NCBI RefSeq assembly: GCF_000333895.2
Contig: NZ_ANFM02000007.1
Coordinates: 1-64,000 of the forward strand
Origin: Grimontia indica
GTDB lineage: Bacteria > Pseudomonadota > Gammaproteobacteria > Enterobacterales > Vibrionaceae
DNA: 64,000 bases
Reading direction: 5' to 3'
Shown here: positions 45,345 to 55,263 of the stretch, piece by piece
Layout of the letters: the number at the start of each line of letters is the position of its first letter
Position numbering within the stretch: the stretch's first letter is position 1
Notes under the pieces: model-generated
Told to the model about the DNA's origin: nothing
Seen by the model: only the letters and a program-made list of their open reading frames with translations
Database searches by the model: none
Made by a program: the position numbers and the translations under genes

Positions 45345-46382
45345 TTAAGCCTTCACGGATTGCTGGAGTTGTTTCACTGCATCAAGCAAAGCTGGCGATG
45401 CGGAGCCGTGCAGTAAAGCTAACACCTGTGGACGAAGCGCTGGGATCATCACCAGATCAGCGACCATCTGCTGGAAGAAAGCCTGATCTTTTTGATCAGC
45501 AACGGCGATAAGAAAGGCGTCTAATAGTGGTTCATTTGATAGTGCTTGCCAACAGCGCCCTGCAATCGCAATCAACATTTCACGGTGACGGAGCGCTTCA
45601 GTTGCCAGCATACGTTCAATGACACCGTGCACAACGTCCGGCTTGGCGCCAGCCAATGCCCTAACATGAGCAGTGAGAAGGAACAGGTCTGTTTCGTCAC
45701 CAGACAGCATGGCCTGAATGTCTTCCTCAAGACGCGCAGCCAGTGAGTCCGGAATATCGCAATGCTCGAGACAGCCCAGTAATGCATATTTGGGTGGCTG
45801 CGGCATGTTCGAGAGGGCTTTACGCAAACGGGTAAGGTTGTTGTGCTTGTCCATGCGCGCGCACAGATCGGCAATTCCCTGAAGCCCTACTCCTTGCCAC
45901 TCCTCCCAGCCAAGCTCACCTGAAGCGTAATGTTGTGCATGGTCATAATACTGGCTGGCAGGCTGGTTCAGCTTAGCGGTGAGGAAAGCATGGAAAATGG
46001 CTTTCTTATCATCCTGCGGATTGAAGGTATATGGGTTTGCAGCAAGCTTTTCCTGTTCTTCTTCCGTCGGGGTTTTATCCAGTGTCGCGCCCATGGCTTG
46101 AGCCACATATTGGATGAAATCGCCAAGTGCTGCCTGGTTGAGAAGGCCACGTTCATCCAGAGGCATTTTTAAAAACCAGATCCATGGGGCTTGATTCGGT
46201 TGCCAGAATGCAATGCCGATTTGCGCATGTTGCTGCGCAGGAAAAGGATAGGGCATGCGGTTTTCTTCAATCGCCACAAAATCTTTGTTACTAATAGGCG
46301 TGACGCGTCGGCTGAGATCGAATACCAGAAATTCGCAGTTTGCCTGACTCAATATGGCGTTAAGAGAGAGCGTATTTTCCAT
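45345..46382 (-). CDS. DUF3549 family protein
   Basis: The 345-residue soluble protein starts LSLNAILSQANCEFLVFDLS and contains GIAFWQPNQAPWIWFLKMPL and a long helical C-terminal half with HEAT-like pairs. It matches the DUF3549 family common near truC and yqcC in Vibrionaceae. Its function is unknown. It is the first gene of a two-gene unit with DUF3301 and is divergent from yqcC. Confidence 0.88.
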   Translation of the reverse strand: MENTLSLNAILSQANCEFLVFDLSRRVTPISNKDFVAIEENRMPYPFPAQQHAQIGIAFWQPNQAPWIWFLKMPLDERGLLNQAALGDFIQYVAQAMGATLDKTPTEEEQEKLAANPYTFNPQDDKKAIFHAFLTAKLNQPASQYYDHAQHYASGELGWEEWQGVGLQGIADLCARMDKHNNLTRLRKALSNMPQPPKYALLGCLEHCDIPDSLAARLEEDIQAMLSGDETDLFLLTAHVRALAGAKPDVVHGVIERMLATEALRHREMLIAIAGRCWQALSNEPLLDAFLIAVADQKDQAFFQQMVADLVMIPALRPQVLALLHGSASPALLDAVKQLQQSVKA

Positions 46383-46611
46383 GATGACTTCTAATTCGTG
46401 TTGCCTTCATTGGCGGAGAGTGAAACAGCGGTGAGTGTACCATTCTCGCGGCTTTGGGCGGCGATGGATTCGTAACAGCGCTTTTCACTGAATGTTGCTG
46501 AACGATGGGAGTGTGGATTTCAGATCGCTCGGCATTGATTAGTGATATGCTTGCGCCAGTTTGATATTTCAACCCATTGGACGCAAAAGCGGGTAAAAGA
46601 GAGCAATTTCT

Positions 46612-46932
46612 ATGAGCAAACACGAAAAAGTCGGTGCCTTGCTGTTGGCACTCAAAGACACGCTAGAAGTGCATGGTCACTGGCAAAGTGAGCCACCCTC
46701 GAGCGAGGCTCTTTCAAGTGTCGAGCCTTTCGCGGTTGATACTTTGAGTTGTGCCGAATGGCTTCAATGGATTTTTATCCCGAAAATGGCGTTCCTGTTA
46801 CAACACGGCCAACCTTTGCCAGAGTCATTTTCTATTGCTCCTTATGTGGAAGAAGCCATGCGTGGTCAGGAAGGGCATGCAGACATTACCCGTGTTTCGA
46901 TGGACATTGATGCTCTGTTTATACCGCAATAA
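46612..46932 (+). CDS. yqcC: YqcC family protein
   Basis: The 106-residue protein has the YqcC features: a helical start (ALLLALKDTLEVHGHWQSEP) and the central PFAVDTLSCAEWLQWIFIPK with MAFLLQHGQPLP. Its function is unknown, but the gene is always beside truC. It lies 11 bases before truC and shares its message. GAGAG upstream fits as ribosome site. Confidence 0.9.
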   Translation: MSKHEKVGALLLALKDTLEVHGHWQSEPPSSEALSSVEPFAVDTLSCAEWLQWIFIPKMAFLLQHGQPLPESFSIAPYVEEAMRGQEGHADITRVSMDIDALFIPQ

Positions 46933-46943
46933 CCGTTTTTAAG

Positions 46944-47675
46944 ATGCAAACTGAACTAGAAATAATTTATCGCGATGAGTGGCTGATCGCCGTTAACAAG
47001 CCTTCAGGTATGTTGGTGCACCGCTCTTGGCTCGACAAAGGCGAAACCCGCTTTGTCATGCAAACGTTGCGAGACCAGATTGGCCAGCATGTTTTTCCAC
47101 TTCATCGATTGGACCGCCCAACCTCCGGTGTTTTGCTTTTTGCGCTTTCGTCCGAAATGGCTTCACAAATGATGCCAAAGTTCGCCGGGCGCGACATTCA
47201 CAAAACCTATCATGCGGTTGTTCGTGGCTGGATTAAAGAAGGTGCAACGCTCGATTATCCACTCAAAGAAGAACTGGATAAGGTGGCTGATAAATTCGCG
47301 ACGGCTGAGCCAGAAGCCAAAGAGGCGGTCACTGAATACCGACCGGTTGCGCATGCGGAGTTACCGATCCCTATGGGGCGCTACCAAAGCTGCCGTTACA
47401 CGCTGGTGGAAATGAAACCGCATACTGGCCGTAAGCACCAGCTCCGCCGTCACATGCATCACTTGAGTCACCATATCGTGGGTGATGTGAATCATGGAGA
47501 CGGGCGACACAATCGCCTGTTCCGTCAGGAATTTGAATGTCATCAACTGCTGCTTCATGCGTCACGAACGGAATTTCAGCATCCGGTAACCGGTGAAAAC
47601 CTGGTGATTGAGGCCAAGGTTGATGAAGTTTGGCGAAGGGTGCTTGAAGGTTTGGGATGGGGCAGAGCGCTCTGA
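46944..47675 (+). CDS. truC: tRNA pseudouridine(65) synthase
   Basis: TruC converts U65 of tRNAIle and tRNAAsp to pseudouridine. The 243-residue RluA-family protein has the catalytic Asp57 in HRLDRPTSG, YRDEWLIAVNKPSGMLVHRS near the N-terminus and GRKHQLRRHMHHLSHHIVGD in the C-half. There is no S4 domain, as expected for TruC. It is the second gene of the yqcC-truC unit and is closed by a strong terminator. Confidence 0.95.
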   Translation: MQTELEIIYRDEWLIAVNKPSGMLVHRSWLDKGETRFVMQTLRDQIGQHVFPLHRLDRPTSGVLLFALSSEMASQMMPKFAGRDIHKTYHAVVRGWIKEGATLDYPLKEELDKVADKFATAEPEAKEAVTEYRPVAHAELPIPMGRYQSCRYTLVEMKPHTGRKHQLRRHMHHLSHHIVGDVNHGDGRHNRLFRQEFECHQLLLHASRTEFQHPVTGENLVIEAKVDEVWRRVLEGLGWGRAL

Positions 47676-47685
47676 GGAAGAGCAA

Positions 47686-47717
47686 GTCTCAGGATCCTAG
47701 ATCCTGAGACCTTTTTT
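47686..47717 (+). terminator. truC terminator
   Basis: A perfect 10-bp stem (47686-47695 with 47701-47710, loop CCTAG) is followed by six T at 47712-47717, right before the stop codon of convergent yaeH. Confidence 0.93.
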
Positions 47718-48095
47718 CTAGAGTTTTTCCAGATCGGCTTCGATTTCGGCGATCTTGCTGGCAACCACTTTTTCTAAGTGACGTAGGTCGCGAAGGATTT
47801 TCTTCTTGGTATCCTGCTCGCTTTTCTCGTGGCGCACGATTTTATCCAGTTCATCTACGACCAGCGACAAACTGCGGTTGATCTCCGTGACTTCACGGAA
47901 GCGGCCGCTGCCACTGTCAACCACCACATTCTTTCTCTGGCGTGGGTATTTGAACTTAACGCTCTTGGCAAACAGCTCGCCTTTGGCTTTGTGAAAGTAG
48001 ATTTTCAGCGTGTCTGAATTGGCTTCTTGACGCAGGGTGTAACGCTCGATGTTCTCTGGATGTTCGATACCGATGTTTTTCAGATTCTGATACAT
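47718..48095 (-). CDS. yaeH: UPF0325/DUF3461 family protein YaeH
   Basis: The 125-residue cytoplasmic protein matches E. coli YaeH throughout: [54 protein letters not shown] and a C-terminal coil [20 protein letters not shown]. Its function is unknown. In E. coli yaeH is next to dapD/glnD/map; here it keeps the glnD-map neighbourhood while dapD is elsewhere. Confidence 0.94.
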   Translation of the reverse strand: MYQNLKNIGIEHPENIERYTLRQEANSDTLKIYFHKAKGELFAKSVKFKYPRQRKNVVVDSGSGRFREVTEINRSLSLVVDELDKIVRHEKSEQDTKKKILRDLRHLEKVVASKIAEIEADLEKL

Positions 48096-48261
48096 GTTTT
48101 ACCCCTTCTATCGTCAGAACAGACTACGGTTCAATCACTTATTGTTCACTTTAGCAGCATCCTTTCTTCAGCCCCAACCATTGTTATGATCAATGTCTGA
48201 GACTTGTGGTCGAGATCGCCCAATATGCTGACTGAGCGAAATTCTCCAGTTTCATTCACCA

Positions 48262-50883
48262 CTAATTTGCATCATTTAAGGCATCAAATAGTGCTTCTTT
48301 CAGCGTTTTCTGAACTTCGTCAGAAAGCGCCTGGCGTTCACCATCAGTCACAATGAAAAAGTCTTCTGCACGCTCACCAATAGTGGTGATTTTTGCCGCT
48401 TGCAGAGACACACCTTCGCGGGCGAATACTGCACCTACACGTGCCAAGAGTCCCGGTGTGTCCAGGGCGACCAGTTCAAGGAGTGTGCGACGTCCCGTGC
48501 GAGTCGGTAGGAAAGAGACCTGCGTTTTCACATTAAAGGCCATCAACTTACGGGACGCACGTTTGACCGGAATCGTGATCGGCCCATCCTGAGTGAGTGC
48601 CAATGTGACACCCTCGCGGATTTTCTCGTGCCGGTCGGGTTGAATCGCTTCGTTATGTGAGTCCAACACCATAAAAGTGTCCAGTGCGAAACCATCTTTA
48701 CTGGTCATGATTTGTGCGTCGTGGACGCTGAGATTTTTCTTATCAAGCGCGGCGACCACACGGGCAAACAGGCTTGGTCTGTCCTGACTGTAAACGAAAA
48801 TCTCGGTGCCACCACGGGTGGCATTCTTGCTGACCAGTACCAAAGGCTCATCACCTTCGTGGCTCAGAATGTGCTCACTGTGCCAGGCGATTTGCTTGTG
48901 GGTGTGACGCAAGAAGTAATCCGCTTTAAAACGCTGCCAAAGCAGCTCAATTTCCCGCGGTGTGTGACCGTGTTTACGCAGCAGGGCTGATGCCAAATGT
49001 TGGTTATGGCGGATACGTTCACGAATATCTGGCGGGTTTTCCAACCCACGACGCAACGCTTTCTGGGTGGAGTAGTAAAGCTCTGCCAGAAGAGTACGTT
49101 TCCAGCTGTTCCAAAGCTCTGGATTGGTGGCGTTGATATCGGCCACGGTCAGGCAAATCAGGTAGTCGAGGCGTTCTTCATCACGCACTTTCTGGGCAAA
49201 TTCAGTAATGACTTCCGGATCGTAAATATCGCGGCGCTGAGCGGTGACAGACATCAGGAGGTGATTGCCGACCAACCAGCTGACAAGGTTCGCCTCAGGG
49301 CGAGAGAAGCCGTGATCGATACAGAAGCTATAGGCCTCTTCTGCGCCAATTTCTGAGTGATCGCCACCGCGTCCTTTGCCAATGTCATGGAAAATCGCTG
49401 CCAGTAAGAGAAGCTCCGGTTTCGCCAAGCGAGGGTAAACATCACAACAGATAGGGTGCTTGTCGCGGTTTTCTTCGTAGCTATAGCCGTTAATGTGTTT
49501 GAGCAGGCGGATAGTGTGCTCGTCCACGGTATAGGCGTGGAAAAGGTCAAACTGCATCTGGCCAACTATTTGGCTCCATTGTGGCAGGTAGGCTGACAAC
49601 ACGCCGTGCTTATGCATCAAAGGGAAAGCTTTGTGCAGCGCATTTGGGTGGCGGGTCAGGGCGATAAATTTCTCTTTCGCTTCTGGCACATCGCACAGAA
49701 AGCGGTTCAAACGTCGGCGCGCGGTGCGGAGCTGTCTGAGCGTCGGTGCTGAAATGGATTCAATCGATTTGTCGTTAGCGATGTGCAGGAACATGTCGAT
49801 GATGGTGTCGGGACGTGCCTGGAACAATGCTGGCTTGCGCGCTTCAATCTGGCGGCCATGACGCTGGAAATCATCGCTCAGCACTTCAATGGTTTTGCTG
49901 TCGGGCTCGTTTTCAATCGCCTGTGCAAACAGGCGGATCAGCATTTTGTTGAGCTCAGACACTCTTCCCAGTGTGCGGTAGAAGTCTTTCATCATGAGCT
50001 CTATGCCACGGTTTCCTTCGCCTTGGTAACCGAGAGTTTCAGCAACAGAAGGCTGATGGGCGAAGGTGAGGCGGTTGTCATAACGACGGAGTTCAAGGTG
50101 CAGGGCAAAACGGATGCGCCACAGCATCGTCTGGCATTCGTCGAGTTCACGGAATTCGGCATCAGTCAAAAAACCGTATTTGCTCATTTCTCGCAGGCTA
50201 GTGGCACCGAAATGACGGCGCGCAATCCAACTCAGGGTATGGATATCACGAAGACCGCCTGGGCTGGATTTGATGTCTGGCTCCAGATTGTAGGCTGTAT
50301 CATGGTATCGGGCATGACGCTCTTTTTGCTCTTTAACTTTGGCTTTGAAGAATCTTTCGCTGGGCCAGAACTGCTCAGAGTGAATGCGGTTTTTCAATTC
50401 ATGGAAGATTCGTTCACTGCCGCAAAGCAATCGGGATTCCTGTAAATTGGTGGCGACGGTCAAATCGTCGAGGCCGACATCCATGCACTCAGCGAGGGTA
50501 CGCACGGAATGACCAACTTCCAGTTTTAAATCCCATAACAGTGTTACGAACTCACTGAGACGCGTTTGGTAGTTTTTATCTATGCCGTTTTCAGAGAGGA
50601 TCAAAAGGTCGATATCAGAAAGAGGGTGAAGCTCTCTGCGTCCGTAACCGCCTACGGCAATCAGCGAAAGGTTGGGATGATGATGAAATTCGAAATGTTG
50701 CCACAGCCTTTCCAGCAAGGCGTCAATGTAATCTGAACGCTGGTAAACCAAATCCGTGACGGGCTTGCGTTCAAGAAAAGCGGCTTTCTGTTGTTCACCG
50801 AACAGTGACAGCTGATTTTTAAGCTCAGTAAGATTCAGCTGCTCAGCGGTCAGTTCATTGGGTGAGAGCAAAACGTTGTTCAT
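48262..50883 (-). CDS. glnD: Bifunctional uridylyltransferase/uridylyl-removing enzyme
   Basis: GlnD senses glutamine and modifies or demodifies PII proteins, setting nitrogen control. The 873-residue protein has the nucleotidyltransferase motif GGYGRRELHPLSDIDLLIL at about 75-95, the linker SSPGGLRDIHTL, an HD hydrolase domain with HDIGKGRGGDHSEIG, and two C-terminal ACT domains (FARVVAALDKKNLSVHDAQI and LLARVGAVFAREGVSLQAAK). ATG 50883 has AAGGA five bases upstream and is preferred to ATG 50889 or longer starts. It follows map on the same strand after a terminator. Confidence 0.95.
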   Translation of the reverse strand: MNNVLLSPNELTAEQLNLTELKNQLSLFGEQQKAAFLERKPVTDLVYQRSDYIDALLERLWQHFEFHHHPNLSLIAVGGYGRRELHPLSDIDLLILSENGIDKNYQTRLSEFVTLLWDLKLEVGHSVRTLAECMDVGLDDLTVATNLQESRLLCGSERIFHELKNRIHSEQFWPSERFFKAKVKEQKERHARYHDTAYNLEPDIKSSPGGLRDIHTLSWIARRHFGATSLREMSKYGFLTDAEFRELDECQTMLWRIRFALHLELRRYDNRLTFAHQPSVAETLGYQGEGNRGIELMMKDFYRTLGRVSELNKMLIRLFAQAIENEPDSKTIEVLSDDFQRHGRQIEARKPALFQARPDTIIDMFLHIANDKSIESISAPTLRQLRTARRRLNRFLCDVPEAKEKFIALTRHPNALHKAFPLMHKHGVLSAYLPQWSQIVGQMQFDLFHAYTVDEHTIRLLKHINGYSYEENRDKHPICCDVYPRLAKPELLLLAAIFHDIGKGRGGDHSEIGAEEAYSFCIDHGFSRPEANLVSWLVGNHLLMSVTAQRRDIYDPEVITEFAQKVRDEERLDYLICLTVADINATNPELWNSWKRTLLAELYYSTQKALRRGLENPPDIRERIRHNQHLASALLRKHGHTPREIELLWQRFKADYFLRHTHKQIAWHSEHILSHEGDEPLVLVSKNATRGGTEIFVYSQDRPSLFARVVAALDKKNLSVHDAQIMTSKDGFALDTFMVLDSHNEAIQPDRHEKIREGVTLALTQDGPITIPVKRASRKLMAFNVKTQVSFLPTRTGRRTLLELVALDTPGLLARVGAVFAREGVSLQAAKITTIGERAEDFFIVTDGERQALSDEVQKTLKEALFDALNDAN

Positions 50884-50896
50884 TGTCATCCTTGAT

Positions 50897-50923
50897 AAAA
50901 AAAGTCGGCGCATTGGCCGACTT
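50897..50923 (-). terminator. map terminator
   Basis: An 8-bp stem, AAGTCGGC/GCCGACTT (50902-50909 with 50916-50923), is followed on the minus strand by T7 (A tract 50897-50903). It separates map from glnD. Confidence 0.87.
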
Positions 50924-50935
50924 CTGTTTTTTGAA

Positions 50936-51733
50936 TTATGCGTTGTTCAAAATGCGAGGCAGTTTTTCCTCACTGCGCAGAGTCAGGATTTCACAACCGG
51001 TGTCCGTGACCAGAATCGTGTGTTCCCATTGCGCGGATTTCTTGCCATCAACGGTATATACCGTCCAGCCATCATCATCATCCAGCAGAGTGCCAAATTT
51101 ACCTGCGTTGATCATTGGCTCAATGGTAAAGCACATACCCGCTTTAATGACGGTGCGGTCACTGTTCTTGTAGTGCACCACTTGCGGCTCTTCATGGAAT
51201 TCAGCACCAATACCGTGACCACAGTAATCTTTCACGATTGAGTAACGCTTTGGACGGTTTTTGATGAACTTTTGGATTTCCGTACCGATGTCACCAATGC
51301 GCGCGCCAGGTTTCACTTTTTTCAGGGCTTGGTAGAGGCTTTCCTGTGCGACGTGACACAGTGCTTTGTCTTCCGCTGACACTTCACCTACCAGGAACAT
51401 TTTTGACGTGTCGCCGTGGTAGCCGTCTTTAATCACTGTGATGTCGATGTTGATGACATCACCATCTTTCAACACGTCAGTTTTACTCGGGATACCGTGA
51501 CATACAACGTGGTTAATTGATGTACAAATAGACTTTGGAAAGCCGTGGTAGTTGAGCGGTGCTGGGATCGCTTGCTGTGTCTCTGTGATGTATTTGTGGC
51601 AAATATCATCTAGCTCTTCAGTCGTCACACCCGCTTTTACGTGCGGTTCGATCATCTCAAGCACTTCTGCCGCAAGGCGACCGGCCTCACGCATTTTTTC
51701 GATTTCTTCAGCCGATTTAATAGTGGCGCTCAT
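50936..51733 (-). CDS. map: Methionine aminopeptidase, type I
   Basis: Map removes the N-terminal methionine from new proteins. The 265-residue enzyme has the five metal ligands: Asp in VINIDITVIKDGYHGD (two), His in YCGHGIGAEFHEEP, and Glu in CFTIEPM and WEHTILV. It is the short type I form without N-terminal zinc finger. The arrangement, divergent from rpsB, is the same as in E. coli. Confidence 0.96.
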   Translation of the reverse strand: MSATIKSAEEIEKMREAGRLAAEVLEMIEPHVKAGVTTEELDDICHKYITETQQAIPAPLNYHGFPKSICTSINHVVCHGIPSKTDVLKDGDVINIDITVIKDGYHGDTSKMFLVGEVSAEDKALCHVAQESLYQALKKVKPGARIGDIGTEIQKFIKNRPKRYSIVKDYCGHGIGAEFHEEPQVVHYKNSDRTVIKAGMCFTIEPMINAGKFGTLLDDDDGWTVYTVDGKKSAQWEHTILVTDTGCEILTLRSEEKLPRILNNA

Positions 51734-51878
51734 TGCTTTCTCTCAGTTGGCTCCCTTAACTGAAACAGCAAGGGAGGAATTGACTGCTATTACTACATAT
51801 TATCAATCGCATCGCCATGTGGGAACCTTACCCGGCGACTCACTGACTTTTTTATGCTGGATTCTAAGGCGCTTTTTA

Positions 51879-51887
51879 TGGTATAAA
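51879..51887 (+). promoter_or_regulatory. Candidate rpsB promoter (extended -10)
   Basis: TGGTATAAA at 51879-51887 is an extended -10 box. It is followed at once by a GC-rich discriminator (GCGCGCC), the hallmark of promoters repressed by (p)ppGpp. No good -35 is seen, as is common with extended -10 boxes. This would put the start near 51894 and give rpsB a leader of about 160 bases. Confidence 0.55.
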
Positions 51888-51893
51888 GCGCGC

Positions 51894-52055
51894 CGAAATA
51901 CGCCTTAATGGTTAATCGGGTCTTCCGGTTCTGTTTAGGTGGTTTCGACAAACACTTATTTTTTAACACACACACATATCGGCACATGCTCCGGGGTGCC
52001 CTTTGAGGGTCGGATGTATGGGATATGTGGAGGCCTAACCCCAAGAGGAATTAAA
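51894..52055 (+). promoter_or_regulatory. rpsB 5' leader (S2 autoregulatory/t44-like RNA)
   Basis: The leader in front of rpsB contains GGCACATGCTCCGGGGTGCC (51981-52000) with a GGCAC/GTGCC stem, followed by further pairing in CTTTGAGGGTCGG and GGCCTAACCCC. This compact folded leader sits where S2 binds its own mRNA in gammaproteobacteria and where E. coli has the t44/tff RNA. The detailed fold was not computed. Confidence 0.55.
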
Positions 52056-52784
52056 ATGGCTACTGTTTCAATGCGCGACATGCTGAAAGCTGGTGTTCAC
52101 TTCGGTCACCAGACTCGTTACTGGAACCCTAAGATGAAGCCGTTCATCTTCGGTGCACGTAACAAGGTTCACATCATTAACCTAGAAAAAACTGTACCAA
52201 TGTTCAACGACGTACTGGCTGAGCTGACCAAAGTTGGTGAGCGTAAGGGTAAAGTACTGTTCGTTGGTACTAAGCGTGCCGCTAGCGAATCTGTTAAAGC
52301 AGCAGCAGAAAGCTGTGATCAGTACTACGTGAACAACCGTTGGTTGGGCGGTATGCTGACTAACTGGAAAACTGTTCGCCAGTCAATCAAACGTCTGAAA
52401 GATCTGGAAACTCAGTCAACTGACGGTACTTTCGAGAAGCTGACTAAGAAAGAAGCTCTGATGCGCACCCGTGAAATGGAGAAACTTGAGAAGTCTCTGG
52501 GCGGTATCAAAAACATGGGCGGTCTGCCAGACGCACTGTTCGTAATCGACGCTGATCACGAGCACATTGCTATTAAAGAAGCAAACAACCTGGGTATCCC
52601 AGTGTACGCGGTAGTTGATACCAACTCTGACCCAGACGGCGTTGACTTCGTTATCCCAGGTAACGACGACGCGATTCGCGCAGTTCAACTGTACCTGAAT
52701 GCTGCAGCTCAGTCATACACTGAAGGCCGTAGCCAGGACATCGTAGCTCAAGCAGAAGACGAGCTGGTTGAAGTCGCTGAATAA
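52056..52784 (+). CDS. rpsB: 30S ribosomal protein S2
   Basis: S2 is needed for late 30S assembly and for S1 binding. The 242-residue protein starts [20 protein letters not shown] and has [19 protein letters not shown] and [20 protein letters not shown], the family blocks. AGAGGAATTAAA is the ribosome site. The open frame extends upstream, but that extension is untranslated leader. It is co-transcribed with tsf. Confidence 0.97.
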   Translation: MATVSMRDMLKAGVHFGHQTRYWNPKMKPFIFGARNKVHIINLEKTVPMFNDVLAELTKVGERKGKVLFVGTKRAASESVKAAAESCDQYYVNNRWLGGMLTNWKTVRQSIKRLKDLETQSTDGTFEKLTKKEALMRTREMEKLEKSLGGIKNMGGLPDALFVIDADHEHIAIKEANNLGIPVYAVVDTNSDPDGVDFVIPGNDDAIRAVQLYLNAAAQSYTEGRSQDIVAQAEDELVEVAE

Positions 52785-52855
52785 GACACTTGCTCCTTGT
52801 GAGCGTTCTTAGCCATCAGACTGTCACAGACAGCACTGTAAGCTAAGTAGGTTAG

Positions 52856-52884
52856 CAGGGGCCAACTATGGGCCCCTGATTTTT
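52856..52884 (+). terminator. Attenuator-like terminator between rpsB and tsf
   Basis: An 8-bp stem, CAGGGGCC/GGCCCCTG (52856-52863 with 52871-52878), is followed by ATTTTT. A partial terminator at this position would lower tsf relative to rpsB, as reported for the E. coli operon. Confidence 0.75.
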
Positions 52885-52915
52885 ACCCAAATAGTTTCGA
52901 ATCGAGGAATGAACA

Positions 52916-53758
52916 ATGGCTGTTACCGCTGCCCTGGTAAAAGAACTGCGCGAACGCACTGGCGCAGGCATGATGGAATGTAAAAAAGCGCTGGTAGAAA
53001 CTAACGGCGACATCGAGCTGGCGATTGAAAACATGCGTAAGTCAGGCGCTGCTAAAGCTGCTAAGAAAGCAGGTAACGTAGCTGCTGAAGGCGCAATCAT
53101 CATCAAAGAAGTTGATGGTGTTTCTGCTCTGGTTGAAGTTAACTGTCAGACTGACTTCGTTGCTAAAGACGGCAACTTCACTGCTTTCGCAAACGCAGTT
53201 GCTGATGAAGCAGCGGCAACCAAAGCGACTGTAGAAGAGCTGCAAGCGAAATTCGAAGATGACCGCGTAGCGCTGGTTGCTAAAATCGGTGAAAACATCT
53301 CTATCCGTCGCGTAGCTTACGTTGAAGGTTCAGCGATGGCTTCTTACCGTCACGGCGAGCGCATCGGTGTTGTTGTTGCTGGTGAAGGCGACGCAGAAAC
53401 TCTGAAGCACATCGCAATGCACGTTGCTGCATCACGTCCAGAGTACGTAACTCCTGACGACGTACCAGCTGACGTAGTTGCTAAAGAGCGCGAAGTTCAA
53501 GTAGAAATCGCGATGAACGAAGGCAAGCCTAAAGAAATCGCAGAGAAAATGGTTGAAGGCCGCATGAAGAAATTCACCGGCGAAGTTTCTCTGACTGGTC
53601 AACCTTTCATCATGGAGCCTAAGAAATCTGTAGGTGACATCCTGAAAGAGAAAGGCGCTTCTGTTTCTACTTTCATCCGCCTGGAAGTGGGTGAAGGTAT
53701 CGAGAAAGCAGCTGGCATGAGCTTCGCAGAAGAAGTTGCAGCCGCTCAGAAAGGTTAA
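52916..53758 (+). CDS. tsf: Elongation factor Ts
   Basis: EF-Ts regenerates EF-Tu by nucleotide exchange. The 280-residue protein begins [20 protein letters not shown], has the TDFVAKD motif ([12 protein letters not shown]) contacting EF-Tu, [14 protein letters not shown] and the C-terminal coiled subdomain. GAGGA precedes the ATG. A strong terminator follows. Confidence 0.97.
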   Translation: MAVTAALVKELRERTGAGMMECKKALVETNGDIELAIENMRKSGAAKAAKKAGNVAAEGAIIIKEVDGVSALVEVNCQTDFVAKDGNFTAFANAVADEAAATKATVEELQAKFEDDRVALVAKIGENISIRRVAYVEGSAMASYRHGERIGVVVAGEGDAETLKHIAMHVAASRPEYVTPDDVPADVVAKEREVQVEIAMNEGKPKEIAEKMVEGRMKKFTGEVSLTGQPFIMEPKKSVGDILKEKGASVSTFIRLEVGEGIEKAAGMSFAEEVAAAQKG

Positions 53759-53774
53759 TTCCTCTTTGAGACCC

Positions 53775-53802
53775 AAAAGACCGCAGAACCCTGCGGTCTT
53801 TT
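53775..53802 (+). terminator. rpsB-tsf terminator
   Basis: A perfect 12-bp stem, AAAAGACCGCAG/CTGCGGTCTTTT (53775-53786 with 53791-53802, loop AACC), lies 16 bases after the tsf stop. Confidence 0.93.
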
Positions 53803-53844
53803 CACAATCCCATCCGTAGAAGTTAGTGCCTAAAGGTAGTGAGA

Positions 53845-54573
53845 ATGACTACAAACCCAAAACCAGCTTATCAACGAATTTTGCTTAAATTGAGTGGCGA
53901 AGCGCTGCAAGGTAAAGAAGGCTTCGGTATCGATCCGGCTGTGCTTGACCGCATGGCACAAGAAATCAAAGAACTGGTTGAACTTGGAGTACAAGTTGGC
54001 TTGGTTATCGGTGGTGGTAACCTATTCCGTGGTGCAGGCCTTGCAGAAGCGGGTATGAACCGGGTTGTGGGCGACCACATGGGTATGTTGGCGACTGTAA
54101 TGAACGGTCTGGCTATGCGTGATGCACTGCACCGTGCCTATGTGAACGCGCGGGTTATGTCTGCTATCCCTCTGAACGGTGTGTGTGACAGCTACAACTG
54201 GGCGGAAGCTATCAGTCAACTGCGCAACGGCCGTGTGGTAATTTTCTCTGCAGGTACAGGCAACCCATTCTTCACCACAGATTCAGCAGCATGTCTGCGC
54301 GGCATTGAAATCGAATCTGATGTTGTGATTAAAGCCACCAAGGTTGATGGCGTTTACACTGACGACCCAGCGAAAAACCCGGATGCAGAACTTTACAGCC
54401 ACCTGGCTTACCAGGACGTGCTGGAAAAAGAATTGAAAGTGATGGACCTTGCTGCCTTTACTCTGGCTCGCGATCACAAGATGCCGATTCGTGTTTTCAA
54501 CATGAATAAGCCAGGTGCACTGCGCCGAGTTGTGATGGGTGAGCAAGAAGGCACACTAATTAATAACGGTTAA
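53845..54573 (+). CDS. pyrH: UMP kinase
   Basis: PyrH phosphorylates UMP to UDP and is activated by GTP. The 242-residue amino-acid-kinase-fold protein has [44 protein letters not shown] and [16 protein letters not shown] 53845 is chosen over GTG 53839 because AAGG is correctly spaced and homologues begin at MTTN. It starts after the tsf terminator and so probably has its own promoter in the short gap. Confidence 0.96.
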   Translation: MTTNPKPAYQRILLKLSGEALQGKEGFGIDPAVLDRMAQEIKELVELGVQVGLVIGGGNLFRGAGLAEAGMNRVVGDHMGMLATVMNGLAMRDALHRAYVNARVMSAIPLNGVCDSYNWAEAISQLRNGRVVIFSAGTGNPFFTTDSAACLRGIEIESDVVIKATKVDGVYTDDPAKNPDAELYSHLAYQDVLEKELKVMDLAAFTLARDHKMPIRVFNMNKPGALRRVVMGEQEGTLINNG

Positions 54574-54630
54574 TCAATTTTAGTGGCATAATCTCCGTCG
54601 TTAGAAAAAAGAATCTTCAAGGATATTCTC

Positions 54631-55188
54631 GTGATCAATGAAATTAACGCAGATGCGAAAGAGCGCATGCAGAAAAGCGTTGAAGCGCTGAAGAACACTC
54701 TATCTAAAATCCGCACTGGTCGTGCGCATCCAGCACTGCTTGATGGCCTGTCTGTCGATTACTATGGCTCTGCAACTCCGCTGAAGCAATTGGCTTCAAT
54801 CGTTGCAGAAGATGCACGTACTCTGGCTATCACTGTATTCGATAAGTCTGTGACGCAAGCTATCGAAAAAGCGATCATGACTTCAGATCTGGGTCTGAAC
54901 CCAATGTCTGCGGGTACCGTTATCCGCGTTCCATTGCCACCGTTGACCGAAGAGCGTCGTCGCGATTTGGTTAAGATTGTTCGTGGTGAAGCTGAAGGTG
55001 GCCGAGTTGCTGTTCGTAACATCCGCCGTGACGCCAACAGCGATCTGAAAGGTTTGCTGAAAGAGAAAGAAATTTCTGAAGACGAAGAGCGTCGTGGTCA
55101 GGACGATATCCAAAAACTGACTGACGCGGCTGTTAAAGAAATTGACACAATTCTTGAAGCCAAAGAAAAAGAGTTGATGGAAGTTTAA
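54631..55188 (+). CDS. frr: Ribosome recycling factor
   Basis: RRF splits post-termination ribosomes together with EF-G. The 185-residue protein starts at GTG ([20 protein letters not shown]), with AAGGA seven bases upstream. It has [33 protein letters not shown] and the long helices ending [20 protein letters not shown]. Length matches E. coli. A terminator follows. Confidence 0.96.
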   Translation: MINEINADAKERMQKSVEALKNTLSKIRTGRAHPALLDGLSVDYYGSATPLKQLASIVAEDARTLAITVFDKSVTQAIEKAIMTSDLGLNPMSAGTVIRVPLPPLTEERRRDLVKIVRGEAEGGRVAVRNIRRDANSDLKGLLKEKEISEDEERRGQDDIQKLTDAAVKEIDTILEAKEKELMEV

Positions 55189-55216
55189 TTCCGGCTACAC
55201 TCTGATTCCATTGCCG

Positions 55217-55246
55217 AAGCGCTGTGCTAGCAGTACAGCGCTTTTT
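55217..55246 (+). terminator. frr terminator
   Basis: A 9-bp stem, AAGCGCTGT/ACAGCGCTT (55217-55225 with 55235-55243), runs into T5 at 55242-55246, only a few bases before the uppS ribosome site. Confidence 0.87.
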
Positions 55247-55263
55247 ATTTGCGAAGGATAATG

